DNA of 64,000 nt from CAVQJU01 sp963712905 (GTDB lineage Bacteria > Acidobacteriota > Vicinamibacteria > Vicinamibacterales > CAVVIG01), in assembly GCA_963712905.1 (NCBI GenBank), contig CAVQJU010000004.1:62001-126000 (forward strand), written 5' to 3'. The translations under genes and the position numbers were made by a program. The notes beneath the pieces were generated by a model. The model was not told where the DNA came from. It made no database searches and was given only the letters and a program-made list of their open reading frames with translations. Positions 1 to 9,712 of this stretch are shown in pieces; the stretch's first letter is position 1, and each line of letters opens with the position of its first letter.

Positions 1-1557
1 GTCGAGGCTCGCCCGCTGCCAGGCACCGAAACGGCGTACGTGCCGGCGGCCTGGACCGGCGACAGCCGGCACGTGCATCTTCACGACGCTCGACAGTCGC
101 GTTGCTCAGGAAGGTGGACATCCAGGGCGGGCCTCCGCAGACGATTTCCTCGATGCAGGGGAACATCAACGGGGCGACAGGGAATCGGGACGGGGTCATC
201 GGTATTCGCTTCGAGCTTCCAGGGATGCCGATCTTCAGAGTCGCGGAGGATGGCAAGGCGCCGATCCCGTTGACGGCGCTGGCGAGCGCAGAGACCGCGC
301 ACAGGTTGCCGCAGTTTCTACCGGACGGGCGTCACTTCCTCTACTTCCGAAATTCGACCGATACGAACCGGACGGGCATCTACGCCGGCGCGCTCGATGT
401 GAAACCCGGTGAGCAGAGCCAGACGCGCATCCTCGCGACGGACCGGGAGGCCTACTACGCCACTTCGACCGACGGCGGTCCGGGGCGCCTGATGTTCCTG
501 CGCGACACGACGCTGATGGCGCAGCCGTTCGACCCTGGCCGATTGGAGCTGAGCGGCTCCGCGGTGCCGGTTGCGGAAGACGTGGAGTCGTTCACGCCTG
601 TGTCTTACGGGATGTTCTCGGTGTCGGACACCGGTGCGGTCGTCTATCGAGGCGGGGCGGGAGCGAGGTTCACGTTGACGTGGTTCGACGCGAGCGGCCG
701 GCCCGGTGAGTCGGTTGACTGCGGCCGACTACGCCAATCCGGCGCTCTCGCCCGATGGCACGCGCATCGCCGTCGCGGTGGGGCCGCTTGGCTCGCGGGA
801 CATCGTGACGATCGACGTGGCCAGGCGAACGACGACGCGCCTGACGTTCGATCCGGCGAACGACGATAACCCCGTGTGGTCGCCGGACGGCAGGAACATC
901 GCGTTTTCTTCGAACCGTGGCGGGACGGCGAAGCTGTACCTCAAGCCGGCTGACGGATCCGCCGACGAACGCCGCTCACCGATCAGCCAGGCTCGCCGAC
1001 GAGCTGGTCTCCAGACGGCCGGTTTCTGCTCTTCACCAGCCCGTCACGCTCGACAGGTCTGGATATATGGGCCCTGCCGGATCCCGGACGGCCGGCGGCC
1101 GAGTCGAAGCCGTACCCGCGTGCTGGCCACGACGTCCGTGCGAGCAGGCGGCCCAGGTTTCTCCGGACGGCCGCTGGATCGTCTATCAGTCGAACGAACA
1201 ATCTACTGCCGATGTGTTCGTTCGCCCGTTTTCACCAGAAGGACGCGTCCTGGGCGGGACCAGGTATCTCGTGTCCAGCGGCCTGTCCGTTCTACCGCGG
1301 TGGGGCGCGGACGGCAGACAGCTAGATCTTCATGAAGATCGAGTGACTACCAGATGCAGGCTGTCGATGTGGACACCAGCAGGGGATTTCAGGCCGGAAA
1401 TCCGCGGCGCCTGTTTCCCGCGCCGCCGCCGGTTGTCGGTGTTGGCTGGTCGCTCTCGCAGGACGGCAAGCGGTTCCTGTTCGTGACGACGCCCAACGGC
1501 GGCCGAAACGCGCCGTTCACAGTCGTGCTCAACTGGGCGGCGGCGCTCAGGAAGTAG
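1..1557 (+). pseudogene. TolB/PD40-like beta-propeller protein, 5'-truncated, frameshifted
   Basis: C-terminal part of a WD40/PD40 propeller protein of the kind that follows Ser/Thr kinase or TolB modules in Acidobacteriota. The repeated blade signature is visible in several frames: 'LSPDGTRIAV' (about 748), 'VWSPDGRNIAFSSN' (about 877), 'VSPDGRWIVYQSN' (about 1160), 'LSQDGKRFLF' (about 1456). The reading frame moves from frame 3 (102-705) to frame 1 (706-960), frame 2 (to about 1335) and back to frame 1 (1354-1557, ending in a natural stop), so at least three to four indels interrupt it. The N-terminus, and any kinase domain, lies outside the window. Either a true pseudogene or, more likely given the other broken genes in 1-24 kb, sequencing indels. 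Function beyond a periplasmic or extracytoplasmic propeller is not inferable. Confidence 0.7.
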
Positions 1558-1605
1558 TGAAGGCCCTTCAGGCTTGCTTCGCCCCTGGCGCTACAATTGC
1601 CCGTC

Positions 1606-2359
1606 ATGGCCGCACGCCGTCCGGCTAAAGCCGGACGCTACATCTGCCTGTTGACCGCCGCGCTTCTCGTGCGCCGCGCCCAAGCCGCGCGCGGCTGATG
1701 GGCTGCTCGCGCAGATCGATCATCTCGTCTACGCGACGCCCGATCTGGCGCTGGGCATCGAGACGGCGGAGAAGCTCTTCGGCGTCCGCGCGTCGCAGGG
1801 CGGGCAGCACCCTGGCGAAGGGACGCGCAACGCGCTGATCGCGCTCGGGCCGACGTCGTACTTCGAGATCATCGGGCCCGATCCCGAGCAGCCGAGGCCC
1901 GCGCGAGGCCGCCGCTTCGGCATCGACGAGATCACGGCGCCGCGGCTGACGACGTGGGTGGCGAAGGGAACGGACCTGGAGACGTTCGCACGCGACGCGC
2001 TCGCGCACGGCGTGAACCTCGGCGCCGTCATTCCCGGCAGCCGCAAGCGTCCTGATGGCGTCGTCCTCTCCTGGCGCTACACCGATCCGCGCGTCGTGCT
2101 CGCGGACCGACTCGTGCCGTACTTCATCGACTGGGGCGTCTCGCCGCATCCATCGGCCACGGCGGCCAAAGGCGTCACGCTCCGCAGTCTCCGCGCCGAG
2201 CACCCGGATGCCGATCGCGTGCAGCGAATGCTGCGTCAGCTCGGCCTCGATCTCTCGGTCAGCCAAGGCGCGCGGCCGGCGCTCATCGCCGCATTCGACA
2301 GTCCCAGGGGCCGCGTTCAGCTGTCCTCGAACCCTAACCTCCAACCTCTAACCTCATGA
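1606..2359 (+). CDS. glyoxalase-like (VOC) domain protein, one frameshift near the N-terminus
   Basis: The main frame is open from 1655 to the TGA at 2359 and reads 'IDHLVYATPDL' at about 1715, the usual start of a glyoxalase-like / VOC fold (beta-alpha-beta-beta-beta), followed by 'YFEIIGPDP' near 1858, a typical metal-binding strand region of this family. No good in-frame start exists. ATG 1606 in another frame encodes a signal-like stretch (LLTAALLV) that would join the main frame after one indel at about 1675-1690, so I place the start there with low certainty; it overlaps a small palindrome at 1619-1636. The last codon overlaps the next gene's ATG (ATGA), suggesting translational coupling. 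Substrate unknown. Confidence 0.55.
1619..1636. repeat. short perfect palindrome (REP-like)
   Basis: GTCCGGCT-AA-AGCCGGAC is a perfect 8-bp inverted repeat with a 2-nt centre, followed by GCTAC. It resembles the GC-rich palindromes scattered between genes in this window (10309, 13458) but is not identical to them. Confidence 0.5.
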
Positions 2360-2958
2360 CCCTGACTTTTTCCACGATGTTAGAGCTCGGGACGCCGGCG
2401 CCCGACTTCAGCCTGCCGGACGTCGTGAGCGGAAAGACGATCTCGCTGGCGACGTTCGCGGACAAGCCGGCGCTGCTCGTGCTGTTCATCTGCCGGCACT
2501 GTCCGTTCGTCAGGCACGTCCAGAACGAGCTCGCGCGGCTCGGCCGCGACTATGCGGAGGGCGTGGGCATCGTCGGCATCAGCTCGAACGACGCCGAGAC
2601 CTACGAAGACGACAGCCCGGACAGCCTGAAGGAGTGGGCGCGCGAGTACGGCTTCACGTTCCCGGTGTGTTACGACGCCACTCAAAGCGTGGCGAAAGCC
2701 TACACGGCCGCCTGCACGCCCGACCCGTTTCTGTTCGACGACAAGCGCCTGCTCGTGTATCGCGGGCAGCTGGACGAGAGCCGGCCGGGCAACAAGAAGC
2801 CTCCGACCGGCCGCGACATCCGTGCCGCGCTCGACGCGCTGCTGGAGGGGCGATCGATCGACCCGGTGCAGCGGCCGAGTGCCGGCTGCAACATCAATGG
2901 AGGCCCGGCACCGCGCCGGCCTATTTCGGCGCCCGGGCGTAGCGAAGCGCTAGACTGA
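2356..2958 (+). CDS. thioredoxin-family / redoxin protein (CxxC)
   Basis: 200-residue AhpC/TSA-like thioredoxin fold. The N-terminus has the peroxiredoxin-type entry 'LGTPAPDFSLPD' (residues 11-22), then the redox site C-R-H-C at residues 46-49 inside 'FICRHCPFVRH', and a conserved cis-Pro-like region 'ACTPDPFLFD' around residue 119. It lacks a signal peptide, so it is probably cytoplasmic. The C-terminus 'GCNINGGPAP' matches thioredoxin-family proteins usually annotated as thiol-disulfide reductases of unknown partner. ATG overlaps the upstream stop (ATGA). An alternative start at ATG 2377 removes seven residues and would begin just before the conserved region. Confidence 0.85.
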   Translation: MTLTFSTMLELGTPAPDFSLPDVVSGKTISLATFADKPALLVLFICRHCPFVRHVQNELARLGRDYAEGVGIVGISSNDAETYEDDSPDSLKEWAREYGFTFPVCYDATQSVAKAYTAACTPDPFLFDDKRLLVYRGQLDESRPGNKKPPTGRDIRAALDALLEGRSIDPVQRPSAGCNINGGPAPRRPISAPGRSEALD

Positions 2959-2963
2959 AGCCG

Positions 2964-3341
2964 ATGAAAACGAAAACATTGTGTGCCGTGTGCCTCGTGG
3001 CCCTGAGCCTGCTCTCGGCGGCAGCGCCGGTGCTCGCCCATCACTCGACGGCGATGTACGACATGGCGAACCCCGTCACGGTGACCGGCACCGTCAAACG
3101 CTTCGAGTGGACGAACCCGCACGCGTTCATCTTCATCGACGTTAAGGACGAGAAGGGCAACGTCGTCGAGTGGGAAATCGAGCTGATGAGCCTGAACCAC
3201 CTCAGGTCGTACGGGTGGATGCGCGACACGGTCAAGTCGGGCGATCAGATTTCGTGCACGGGCGGACGCGCGAAGAGCGGCGCGCCGTCGATGATCAGCG
3301 CGATGATCAAGCTGCCCGATGGCCGGGAGATCAAATCGTGA
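2964..3341 (+). CDS. DUF6152 family secreted protein
   Basis: 125 residues with a clear Sec signal peptide (residues 1-25, cleavage after 'PVLA'), then the family hallmark 'HHSTAMYD' directly after cleavage and 'VTVTGTVKRFEWTNPHAFI' (about residues 38-56), 'WEIELMS' and a C-terminal 'ISAMIKLPDGREI'. This compact beta-rich domain is found widely in Acidobacteriota and Proteobacteria next to genes with 'PDGKPDLSG' motifs, as here. Its function is not established. The stop overlaps the GTG of the following gene, so the pair is probably cotranslated. Confidence 0.85.
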   Translation: MKTKTLCAVCLVALSLLSAAAPVLAHHSTAMYDMANPVTVTGTVKRFEWTNPHAFIFIDVKDEKGNVVEWEIELMSLNHLRSYGWMRDTVKSGDQISCTGGRAKSGAPSMISAMIKLPDGREIKS

Positions 3342-4363
3342 AGACCGCGGCTGTGGCCGTCCTCGCGATGCTGGCCCAGGCGCCCGCCGCGCCCACGCCC
3401 GGTGAATCGCCGTATCGTGCGGCGGCGCGGCTTCCGGTCCGGATCACGACGTTCTCGGTCGAGCCGGCGTCGATTCAGCCGGGCGAAAGCGTCACGCTCG
3501 TCTGGGCGGCGGAGAACCCCACGTCGGTCAACATCGACGTGCTGGGGCGCGTGGCCCCGCGCGGCCGTCGAACGCTCACACCGAGCGTGACGACCACGTA
3601 CACGCTGTCGGTCACCGGCGCCGGGAACACCGCGGACAAGCGCACGGTGACGGTCGTTGTTGCCGGAACGATGGCCGGCGCGTCGCCTGCGGATGCATCC
3701 GCTGCGGGCACGAGGAAGGCCGTTCCGCGAACCCTGACGGCAAGCCCGATCTGTCCGGCGTCTACGGGTACGGCGCTGGCGGAGGCGGTCGCGGCGCGCC
3801 GCCACCCGCTGTCGCCGGCGGGTTACCGACGACGCCGACGCTGAAGCCCGGTGCGGAGAAGTACAAGGTCGTCCGCGCGGCCGACGACACCGGCCAGTAC
3901 TCGACGTGCATGCCGCCCGGCATCCCGCAGACGTTCTTCGTGCCCTACTACATCCAGATCGTGCAGGCCCCGAAGCACCTCGTCGTCGCGCACGAATACC
4001 TGAACCTGTTCCGCATCATCCCGACCGACGGCCGTCCGCATCCGGCCGATCCCGATCCGTCGTGGATGGGCAACCCCGTCGCGCGATGGGAAGGCGACAC
4101 GCTGGTCGTGGACTCGATCGGGTTCAACGACAAAACGGAGATCAACGGCTACCGTCACACCGAGAAACTGCACGTCGTCGAGCGGTTCTCGCGCCCGGAC
4201 TTCGACACGCTGCAGTGACGAGGCGACGATCGAGGATCCGAACGTGTTCGCGGGCCCGTGGGTCATCCGCCGGACGTTCCCGTTCCTCCCGGAGTACGAT
4301 CAGATCAACGAGTTCGTGTGCGAGAACAACCGCGACTACAAGCCGCTGTTCGGCAACAAGTGA
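3338..4363 (+). CDS. secreted Ig-like plus 'PDGKPDLSG' domain protein, frameshifted
   Basis: GTG start overlapping the DUF6152 stop. Frame 2 encodes a signal peptide (VKTAAVAVLAMLAQAPAA) and a bacterial Ig-like domain 'ITTFSVEPASIQPGESVTLVW...TTTYTLSVTG' (about residues 33-95). At about 3725 the frame moves to frame 1, which reads 'NPDGKPDLSGVYGYGAGGG', then 'CMPPGIPQTFFVPYY' and 'LFRIIPTDGRPHP...WEGDTLVVDSIGFND'. A second shift at about 4216 to frame 2 gives 'DEATIEDPNVFAGPWVIRRTF' and the natural stop at 4361-4363. Rejoined, it is about 340 residues. The C-terminal two thirds is the uncharacterised secreted protein normally paired with DUF6152. The Ig-like N-terminal domain is an unusual addition. 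Two indels are needed to restore the frame. Confidence 0.65.
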
Positions 4364-4695
4364 GGCTTGCGTATCACGGGACGCCGAAGAAGTACTTCGA
4401 GAGCCTGGATCCCGGCAAGCCGTACGTGCCGGAGCCGTTCGATCGGGAAGGGTTCATCCATACGACCGAGGGGCGTGAAGCCGTGTCGATCACGCTGACG
4501 AAATACTACAAGGCGAGCGCCGAGCCGTGGGTCGTGCTGTACATCGATCAGGATCGCGTGACGCCGCCGGTTCGCTATGACGATCCCGCCGAGGTGTTCC
4601 CGCACATCTACGGCCCGCTCAACCGCGACGCGATCGTCGCCGTGAAGGCCATCGAACGTGCCGCTGACGGAACATTTCTGAAGCCGGCCGCCTAG
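4360..4695 (+). CDS. DUF952 family protein
   Basis: 111 residues from GTG 4360, which overlaps the stop of the preceding gene (GTGA). The sequence shows the DUF952 pattern: 'YHGTPKKYFESL' at the start, the central 'GFIHTTEG' and 'WVVLYIDQDRV', and 'FPHIYGPLNRDAIV' near the C-terminus. DUF952 proteins are small cytoplasmic proteins with an ADP-ribosyltransferase-like fold and no settled function. No signal peptide is seen. The length fits the family. Confidence 0.8.
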   Translation: MRLAYHGTPKKYFESLDPGKPYVPEPFDREGFIHTTEGREAVSITLTKYYKASAEPWVVLYIDQDRVTPPVRYDDPAEVFPHIYGPLNRDAIVAVKAIERAADGTFLKPAA

Positions 4696-4705
4696 TGACC
4701 ACGTT

Positions 4706-5478
4706 ATGAGCCCGATAGGCCGCCGCGACTTCCTGGCCGCTCGGCGTCGCTCGTGCTCCTCCCGCAGGCTGGCCGAAACGACAGGCCGCCCCAGGGACTC
4801 ATCGACGATCTCGTCGCGGGCAATCGCATTCTCGCGCAGGAAGGTATCGTCGACGGCTACGGCCACATCAGCGTCAGACACCCGTTGAACCGCGAGCGGT
4901 TCCTGCTCGCGCGATCGGTGGCCCCGGAGCTGGTGACGGCTGCCGACATCATGGAGTTCGGCCTGGACGGCGAGGCCGTCGATGCCCGGGGAAGGACGCC
5001 GTACAAGGAACGCTTCATCCACAGCGAGGTGTACCGCGCACGGCCGGACGTCAACGCCGTCGTCCACTGCCACGCGCCGTCGCTCATCCCGTTTGCCGAT
5101 TCGACCGTGCCGCTGCGGCCGATGTATCACCAGAGCGCGTTTCTCGCCGCCGGCGTGCCCGTCTTCGAGATTCGGCAGGCCGCGGGCATGACGAACATGC
5201 TCGTCGAGACGGCGGCGCTCGGCCGTGCCCTGGCGAAGTCCCTCGCCGACAAGCCCGCCGTTCTCATGCGCGGCCACGGCGCCGTCGTCACGGCCGACTC
5301 GATCCTCAACGCCGTTGGCCGCAGCATCTACCTCGACCTGAACGCGCGCATCCAGGCGCAGGCGATCGCGCTCGGCGGGAAGATCACCTACATCGACCCG
5401 GAAGAGGCGAAGAAGTACGCGGCGTCCGACAACTACAGCCGGGCGTGGGAGCTGTGGAAGCGCAAGGCCGCGAAATAG
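4706..5478 (+). CDS. class II aldolase/adducin family protein, Tat-type N-terminus, one frameshift
   Basis: The main frame (4753-5478) is a class II aldolase/adducin domain: 'DGYGHISVRHP' (substrate phosphate loop), 'HSEVYRARPDVNAVVHCHAPSL' carrying the metal-binding His-x-His, and 'VLMRGHGAVVTADSI' with a third metal-ligand histidine. These enzymes cleave sugar-phosphate aldols (fuculose/ribulose-phosphate type) or decarboxylate related acids; the exact substrate cannot be told. ATG 4706 in another frame encodes 'SPIGRRDFLAA', a twin-arginine signal motif, and joins the main frame after one indel near 4742 ('ASLVLLPQAG'). An exported class II aldolase is a known Acidobacteriota variant. Confidence 0.75.
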
Positions 5479-5543
5479 AACGCAGTCCGTGAAGCCCCGG
5501 CGGTGAACAGCCGATAGCATTGGAAGCCCCCCTGAGGACTTCC

Positions 5544-6182
5544 ATGAGCGGATCGTGTCGCAGCATAACGGCAGTGGCGATGTTCGTGTGGTCGCTGCTC
5601 GTGGCTCAGCCGGCTGGCCAGAGTCCGCTCATCGGGCGCTGGGATGCCGAAACGCGCTCCAGTGGCGGTCTCGGCGTCTGGTTCGAGCTCGCTGACCAGG
5701 GCGCGTGCCAGCAGACAGTCGGTGCGATGGTGGACGCGACGTGGAGCCTCGAAGGCGAGGGGCTCACGGTATCCATTCCCAATCTGGCCGGCCCGCCGGT
5801 CGTCCAGCACGCATCCGTGTCGTTCCAGGGACCGACGCTGACGCTGGTGTTCGAAGGTCTGCCGAAACGAATGACCCGGTGGGGACCCTCACCGGCCACG
5901 CCGTCCATCGTCGGTGTGTGGACCTACCCGCACCCGGCCGGAGGCACCGCATACGAGGAGTACACACAAGACGGACGCATGCTGTTCAGGCTGCCCATCA
6001 AGACCACGAGTTGCCGATGGACGGTGGATGCGGATCGTCTGGCTTTGACCGTCGGCAAAGAGTCCACGACGTCCCGGTGGCGCATCGCCGGAGAGAAGTT
6101 GACGATGGAAGCGGACACAGAGTCGCGCACCTTCCGCCGTGAACAGGCCGGCGCGATTCCGCCTGCGTCGAGCGCTAAATGA
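5544..6182 (+). CDS. secreted lipocalin-like protein of unknown function
   Basis: 212 residues from ATG 5544 (an in-frame TTG at 5520 would add eight unlikely residues). An N-terminal hydrophobic segment 'AVAMFVWSLLVAQPAG' looks like a Sec signal peptide. The mature part contains two similar beta-rich stretches, 'LIGRWDAETRS' and 'IVGVWTYPHPAGGTAYEEY', followed by 'RWRIAGEKLTMEADTESRTFRR', a pattern of lipocalin-like domains that assess 'GxW' strands. No catalytic motif is visible. It stands alone between the aldolase and the amidase. Confidence 0.6.
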   Translation: MSGSCRSITAVAMFVWSLLVAQPAGQSPLIGRWDAETRSSGGLGVWFELADQGACQQTVGAMVDATWSLEGEGLTVSIPNLAGPPVVQHASVSFQGPTLTLVFEGLPKRMTRWGPSPATPSIVGVWTYPHPAGGTAYEEYTQDGRMLFRLPIKTTSCRWTVDADRLALTVGKESTTSRWRIAGEKLTMEADTESRTFRREQAGAIPPASSAK

Positions 6183-6208
6183 GACCGACGCGGTAAGATC
6201 CAAGCCGC

Positions 6209-7586
6209 ATGAGCGGCGACACGGACATCTGTTACGCCAGCGGACGTGAGCTCGCCGCGCTGATTCGAGGCCGCGCAAGATCTCCGCGCGCGAGGTGATG
6301 GCCGCACACCTCGAGCGCATCAACCGGTACAATCCCACACTCAACGCCATCGTCGCGAAGCTGGATGATGCCGAGTGCCTCGCGCTCGCGGACGAGGCCG
6401 ATCGCAGGATCGCGCGCGGCGATGAGGTCGGTCCGCTGCACGGCCTGCCGTGGGCGTTCAAGGATCTCGAGGACGCCGTCGGCTTTCCCTGCACATCCGG
6501 GTCGCCGATCTTCAAGGACCGCATGCCCGCGGAGGACAGCCCGCTCGTCGCGCTGCTGCGCCGTGCTGGCGTTGTGCCGATCGGGAAGACGAACGTGCCG
6601 GAGTTCGGCATGGGCTCGCACACGTACAACAACGTCTACGGAACGACAGTCAACCCGTACGACGTGACGCGCACGGCCGGCGGCTCGAGCGGCGGCGCCG
6701 GCGCGGCGATTGCGGCCGGGCTGCTTCCGCTCGCCGACGGCAGCGATCTCGGTGGATCGCTCCGCAACCCCGCCAACTTCAACAACATCGTCGCGCTGCG
6801 GCCCACGTCAGGTATCGCGCCCGCGTTGACGGACGAAACGTCGCTGGGCCTCAACGTCAAAGGGCCAATGGCCAGGTCGGTGGCCGACGTCGCGTTCCTG
6901 CTCGGCGTGATGACAGGGCAGGGAGTGCGCCGTTCGAGCGCGATGCGCGGGGCGCGCGCGTCGCGTGGTGCCTGGACCTGGGCGGCCTGCCGCTCGAGCC
7001 ACGGGTGCGGGACGTGCTGGACGCGAGCCGCCGGAGGTTCGAGAATCTCGGCTGCAGCGTCGAGGACGCGTGTCCCGACCTGACGGGCGCCGACGAGGTG
7101 TTTCTCACAATGCGGCGCCGCAGGGCGGCCGCGAATCTTGGTCCGCTGCTCTGGTCGCACCGCCGGCAGATGAAGCCCGAGGCCGTGGAGGAGATCGAGC
7201 GGGGGACGACGGTCACCGCGGCCGACGTCGCCCGTGCGACGGCCCTGCATCAGCGGTTGCTGGCGCGGGTCGGGGCGTTTTTCGCGTCGCACGATTTTCT
7301 CATCTGCGCCGTCAACCAGGTCTCGCCGTTCGATGCGATCCTCGACTGGCCGCACGAGATCGCCGGCGTGAAGATGGAGCACTACGCGGCGTGGATGAAG
7401 TCTGCGTATTGGATCAGCACGACGTTGTGCCCGGCGATTTCAGTGCCCGCCGGCTTCACGCCTGAGGGTCTGCCCGTGGGCGTTCAGATCGTCGGCCGGC
7501 GGGGGAACGACGCCGGTGTGTTGCAGATCGCCCACGCCTTGGAGCAGGCTACTGAGTGTTCGCGCAGGAGACCGACGCTCGCTTAA
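6209..7586 (+). CDS. amidase (amidase-signature family), two frameshifts
   Basis: Amidase-signature hydrolase. Seen: the catalytic lysine context 'LPWAFKDLEDAVG', the glycine/serine-rich signature 'TAGGSSGGAGAAIAAG' and the acyl-enzyme region 'GSDLGGSLRNPA' (Ser-cisSer-Lys triad). The C-terminal part 'VSPFDAILDWPHE...STTLCPAISVPAGFTPEGLPVGVQIVG' is typical of the family. ATG 6209 begins in frame 2 (ASGRELAALIRG). Near 6270 the frame shifts to frame 1 (6295-6920), and near 6925 to frame 3 up to the stop at 7586. Rejoined length of about 458 residues agrees with the family. The substrate is unknown, and the 'FGMGSHTYNN' region favours a general carboxamidase over GatA because no gatB/C is nearby. 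Confidence 0.8.
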
Positions 7587-7629
7587 GGCAGGTCGGGCAG
7601 GTCGGGCGGGGCGGGCAGGGCGGGCAGGG
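7586..7629 (+). repeat. GC-rich tandem word array (GGGCAGGTC-like)
   Basis: Intergenic tract of imperfect 5-9 bp repeats (GCAGGTCGGGCAGGTC, then GGGCGGGGC, GGGCAGGGC). It lies entirely between the amidase stop and the next secreted gene and is one of many such arrays in the window. Confidence 0.7.
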
Positions 7630-7679
7630 AAAGACTACAATCCGCGAGTAGCGCACTTCGTTTTTTCCCGGAGGCTGCT

Positions 7680-8191
7680 GTGCAACGAACCGGACTGACG
7701 CTGACGCTCGCAGTCGTCGTGCTGTGCTTCGCCGGTTCGGACGGCGGAGCGAGGGCGGCCGTGCAGACGCCGCCGCCACCTCCCGCACTTCCTGCACAGG
7801 GACAGGGCCGGCTGATCGTCTACGGCGACATGGCGCTCTTCCAGCCGCCGGGCACATCCCGAGAACTGCATCCTGAGGAACCGCTTCAAGCGCGGCGAGC
7901 CGGTCGGCTGGCGGATGTTCGTCGCCGACCCGTCAAACGGGCAAACGCGAGGAGTCCGCTCAGCTCGTCGTCCACGTGAACGTGCGCGGCAAGACCATCG
8001 ATATCCCGATGCGCTACCGCGCGACCGCGGCGCAGCCCGAACGCGAGTTCTGGGTCGCGAAATGGGTGGTGCCGCAGGACGCGCCCGTCGGCATCGTTCG
8101 CTACACCGTGACGGCGACGGACAAGTACGGCCGCACCGGCGAGTTCAAGCCGTTCGAGGTTCAGGCGTCCCAGCTGACCATCGTGGAGTAA
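7680..8191 (+). CDS. secreted proline-rich protein, paralogue of the gene at 9713, frameshifted
   Basis: GTG start after AGGCTGCT. Signal peptide (LTLTLAVVVLCFAG) and a Pro-rich linker 'PPPPPALPAQGQG', then 'RLIVYGDMALFQPPG'. After one indel (about 7858) the frame gives 'NCILRNRFKRGEPVGWRMF', and after a second (about 7955) 'VNVRGKTIDIPMRYRA', 'FWVAKWVVPQDAPVGIVRYTVTATD' and 'QLTIVE' at the stop. The same order of segments occurs in the gene at 9713-10301, so this is a diverged duplicate. The fold looks like an all-beta, possibly Ig-like, extracytoplasmic domain. I do not recognise a named family, and no catalytic residues are evident. Confidence 0.6.
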
Positions 8192-8197
8192 GGCACG

Positions 8198-9700
8198 TGT
8201 CACGACCATTGGAATCCGAATGGCACGTCCGTCGCGGTCGCTGCACTGGTGTCTCTGGCCGCGCCTGGCGTGTCAGCGTGCCGCGCCGCAGCGGGCGCAG
8301 GCGCACGAGCGCCGCCGCTCCACGGACCCGGCAAAGAAACCGTCGCAGTCCTGAAGACGTTGACGCTGAAGCATCCGGAGGCCGACGAAGGTCGTCGTCG
8401 GCACCGAGGTGGACGCGACCGCCGAAGGGCTGCCGCCGCGCCGAAAGGTCGATCTGCTCTGGCAAACGGTCAACGGCGGCTGGGTCGTCGAGGATGACTA
8501 CCACTTCCGCGGGAAGAAGTTCAAGGAGAGGACCAGGTCACTGGGCCAGTTCGGAGGTCGGCGATGACGGCCGGCTCGCCGCGCACTTCAGCGATCCCCG
8601 AGGACTACGGCGGCGTGCACGACGTCATCGTGTCCGACAAGGGCGCGCCGCTCGCGCAGGGCGGCGTCGAAGTGACGCAGACCTTCGAGATGCACCCGGC
8701 CGAGGGACCGATCGGCACGCCGATCGAGCTGCGCGTGACGGGCCTCGGCTGGCGGACGATGGAGAGCACGTGGGTGATGAACTGGGACAACCAGGAGGTC
8801 GGCTGGGTCTCGGCGACCGACACGCGCGGGACCGCGATCGCGCGTTTTCGCGCCACGGGGACTGTCGGCGACCACCAGCTCAAGGTGCTACACCGGTTAC
8901 ATGGGCCAGGGCTACCTGAATCACGAGCAGGCGCCGAACGCGTACCTGCCGCGCCCGGCGTTCGTCTTTCGCGTGACCCCGGGTCGCATGGCGCCGTCCG
9001 CGGTACGTCGAGCCGTACCAGACGCAGCCGATGCCCGCGCGGAGATCGGCGTAGCGAGCGCGGCGCTCGTGAGCATCGCGCCGGCGCAGGGACCCGTCCA
9101 GACGCGCGCGACGCTCAGCGGCGCGGTTTTCCCGCGAACGCGCCGGTCTCGTGGTCTGGGGCACGCAGGCCGGAAGCCGCGTGTCGGGCAATGGCTTCGC
9201 GCCGAAGGAACGTCGAGCTGACGAAGGCTGACGATCGGCGCTGACGGCCGCCTCGACGTGCTCGCTCGACGATCCCCGACGATCTCGGCGGCCTGCACTC
9301 GCTGTCGATCCGATCCGGGCGACAACACGCTCGCGCGCACGTACTTCGCGATCGAAACGAGCATCGTCAGCATCTCGCCGACGTCAGGACCGGCGGGCAC
9401 GCCGGTCACGATTCATCTCAAAGGCGTCGGCTGGACCGACTTCGACAACATCTACATCGCGACGTACGACAACGCGTACATGGGATACGCCTGCGGCTTC
9501 AACAGCCAGGGCGACGTGGTCGTCAACTTCACGGCCGCCGGCGCGCCCGGCATCCACTTGATCGATTTCTATCCCGGGATCTATCAGGGACCCGAGAGGA
9601 TCAGCAGCTGTATCGTCTGCCGCAACTCACCTACGCGGACGATCATCCCGGCAACAAGATTCCGGCGCTGCGATTTGCCTTCGAGGTCACGGCGCCGTAG
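8198..9700 (+). pseudogene. secreted multi-domain IPT/Ig-like protein, heavily frameshifted
   Basis: About 500 codons that only make sense when at least five frame changes are repaired. Readable segments in order: 'VVGTEVDATAEGLPPRRKVDLLW' (two short runs joined; about 8395), 'IPEDYGGVHDVIVSD' (8590), 'EGPIGTPIELRVTGLGW' (8700), 'GYMGQGYLNHEQAP' (about 8899), 'EIGVASAALVSIAPAQGP' (9040), 'IPDDLGGLHSLSI' (9270), 'SGPAGTPVTIHLKGVGW' (9385), 'FNSQGDVVVNFTAAG' and 'IPALRFAFEVTAP' to the stop at 9700. The two 'GP-G-TP....L.G.GW' blocks and the two 'IP-D-GG-H' blocks show an internally duplicated architecture similar to IPT/TIG domains. It sits between two paralogous small secreted proteins. The start (GTG 8198) is uncertain. 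Confidence 0.5.
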
Positions 9701-9712
9701 GATGCCGTCACC

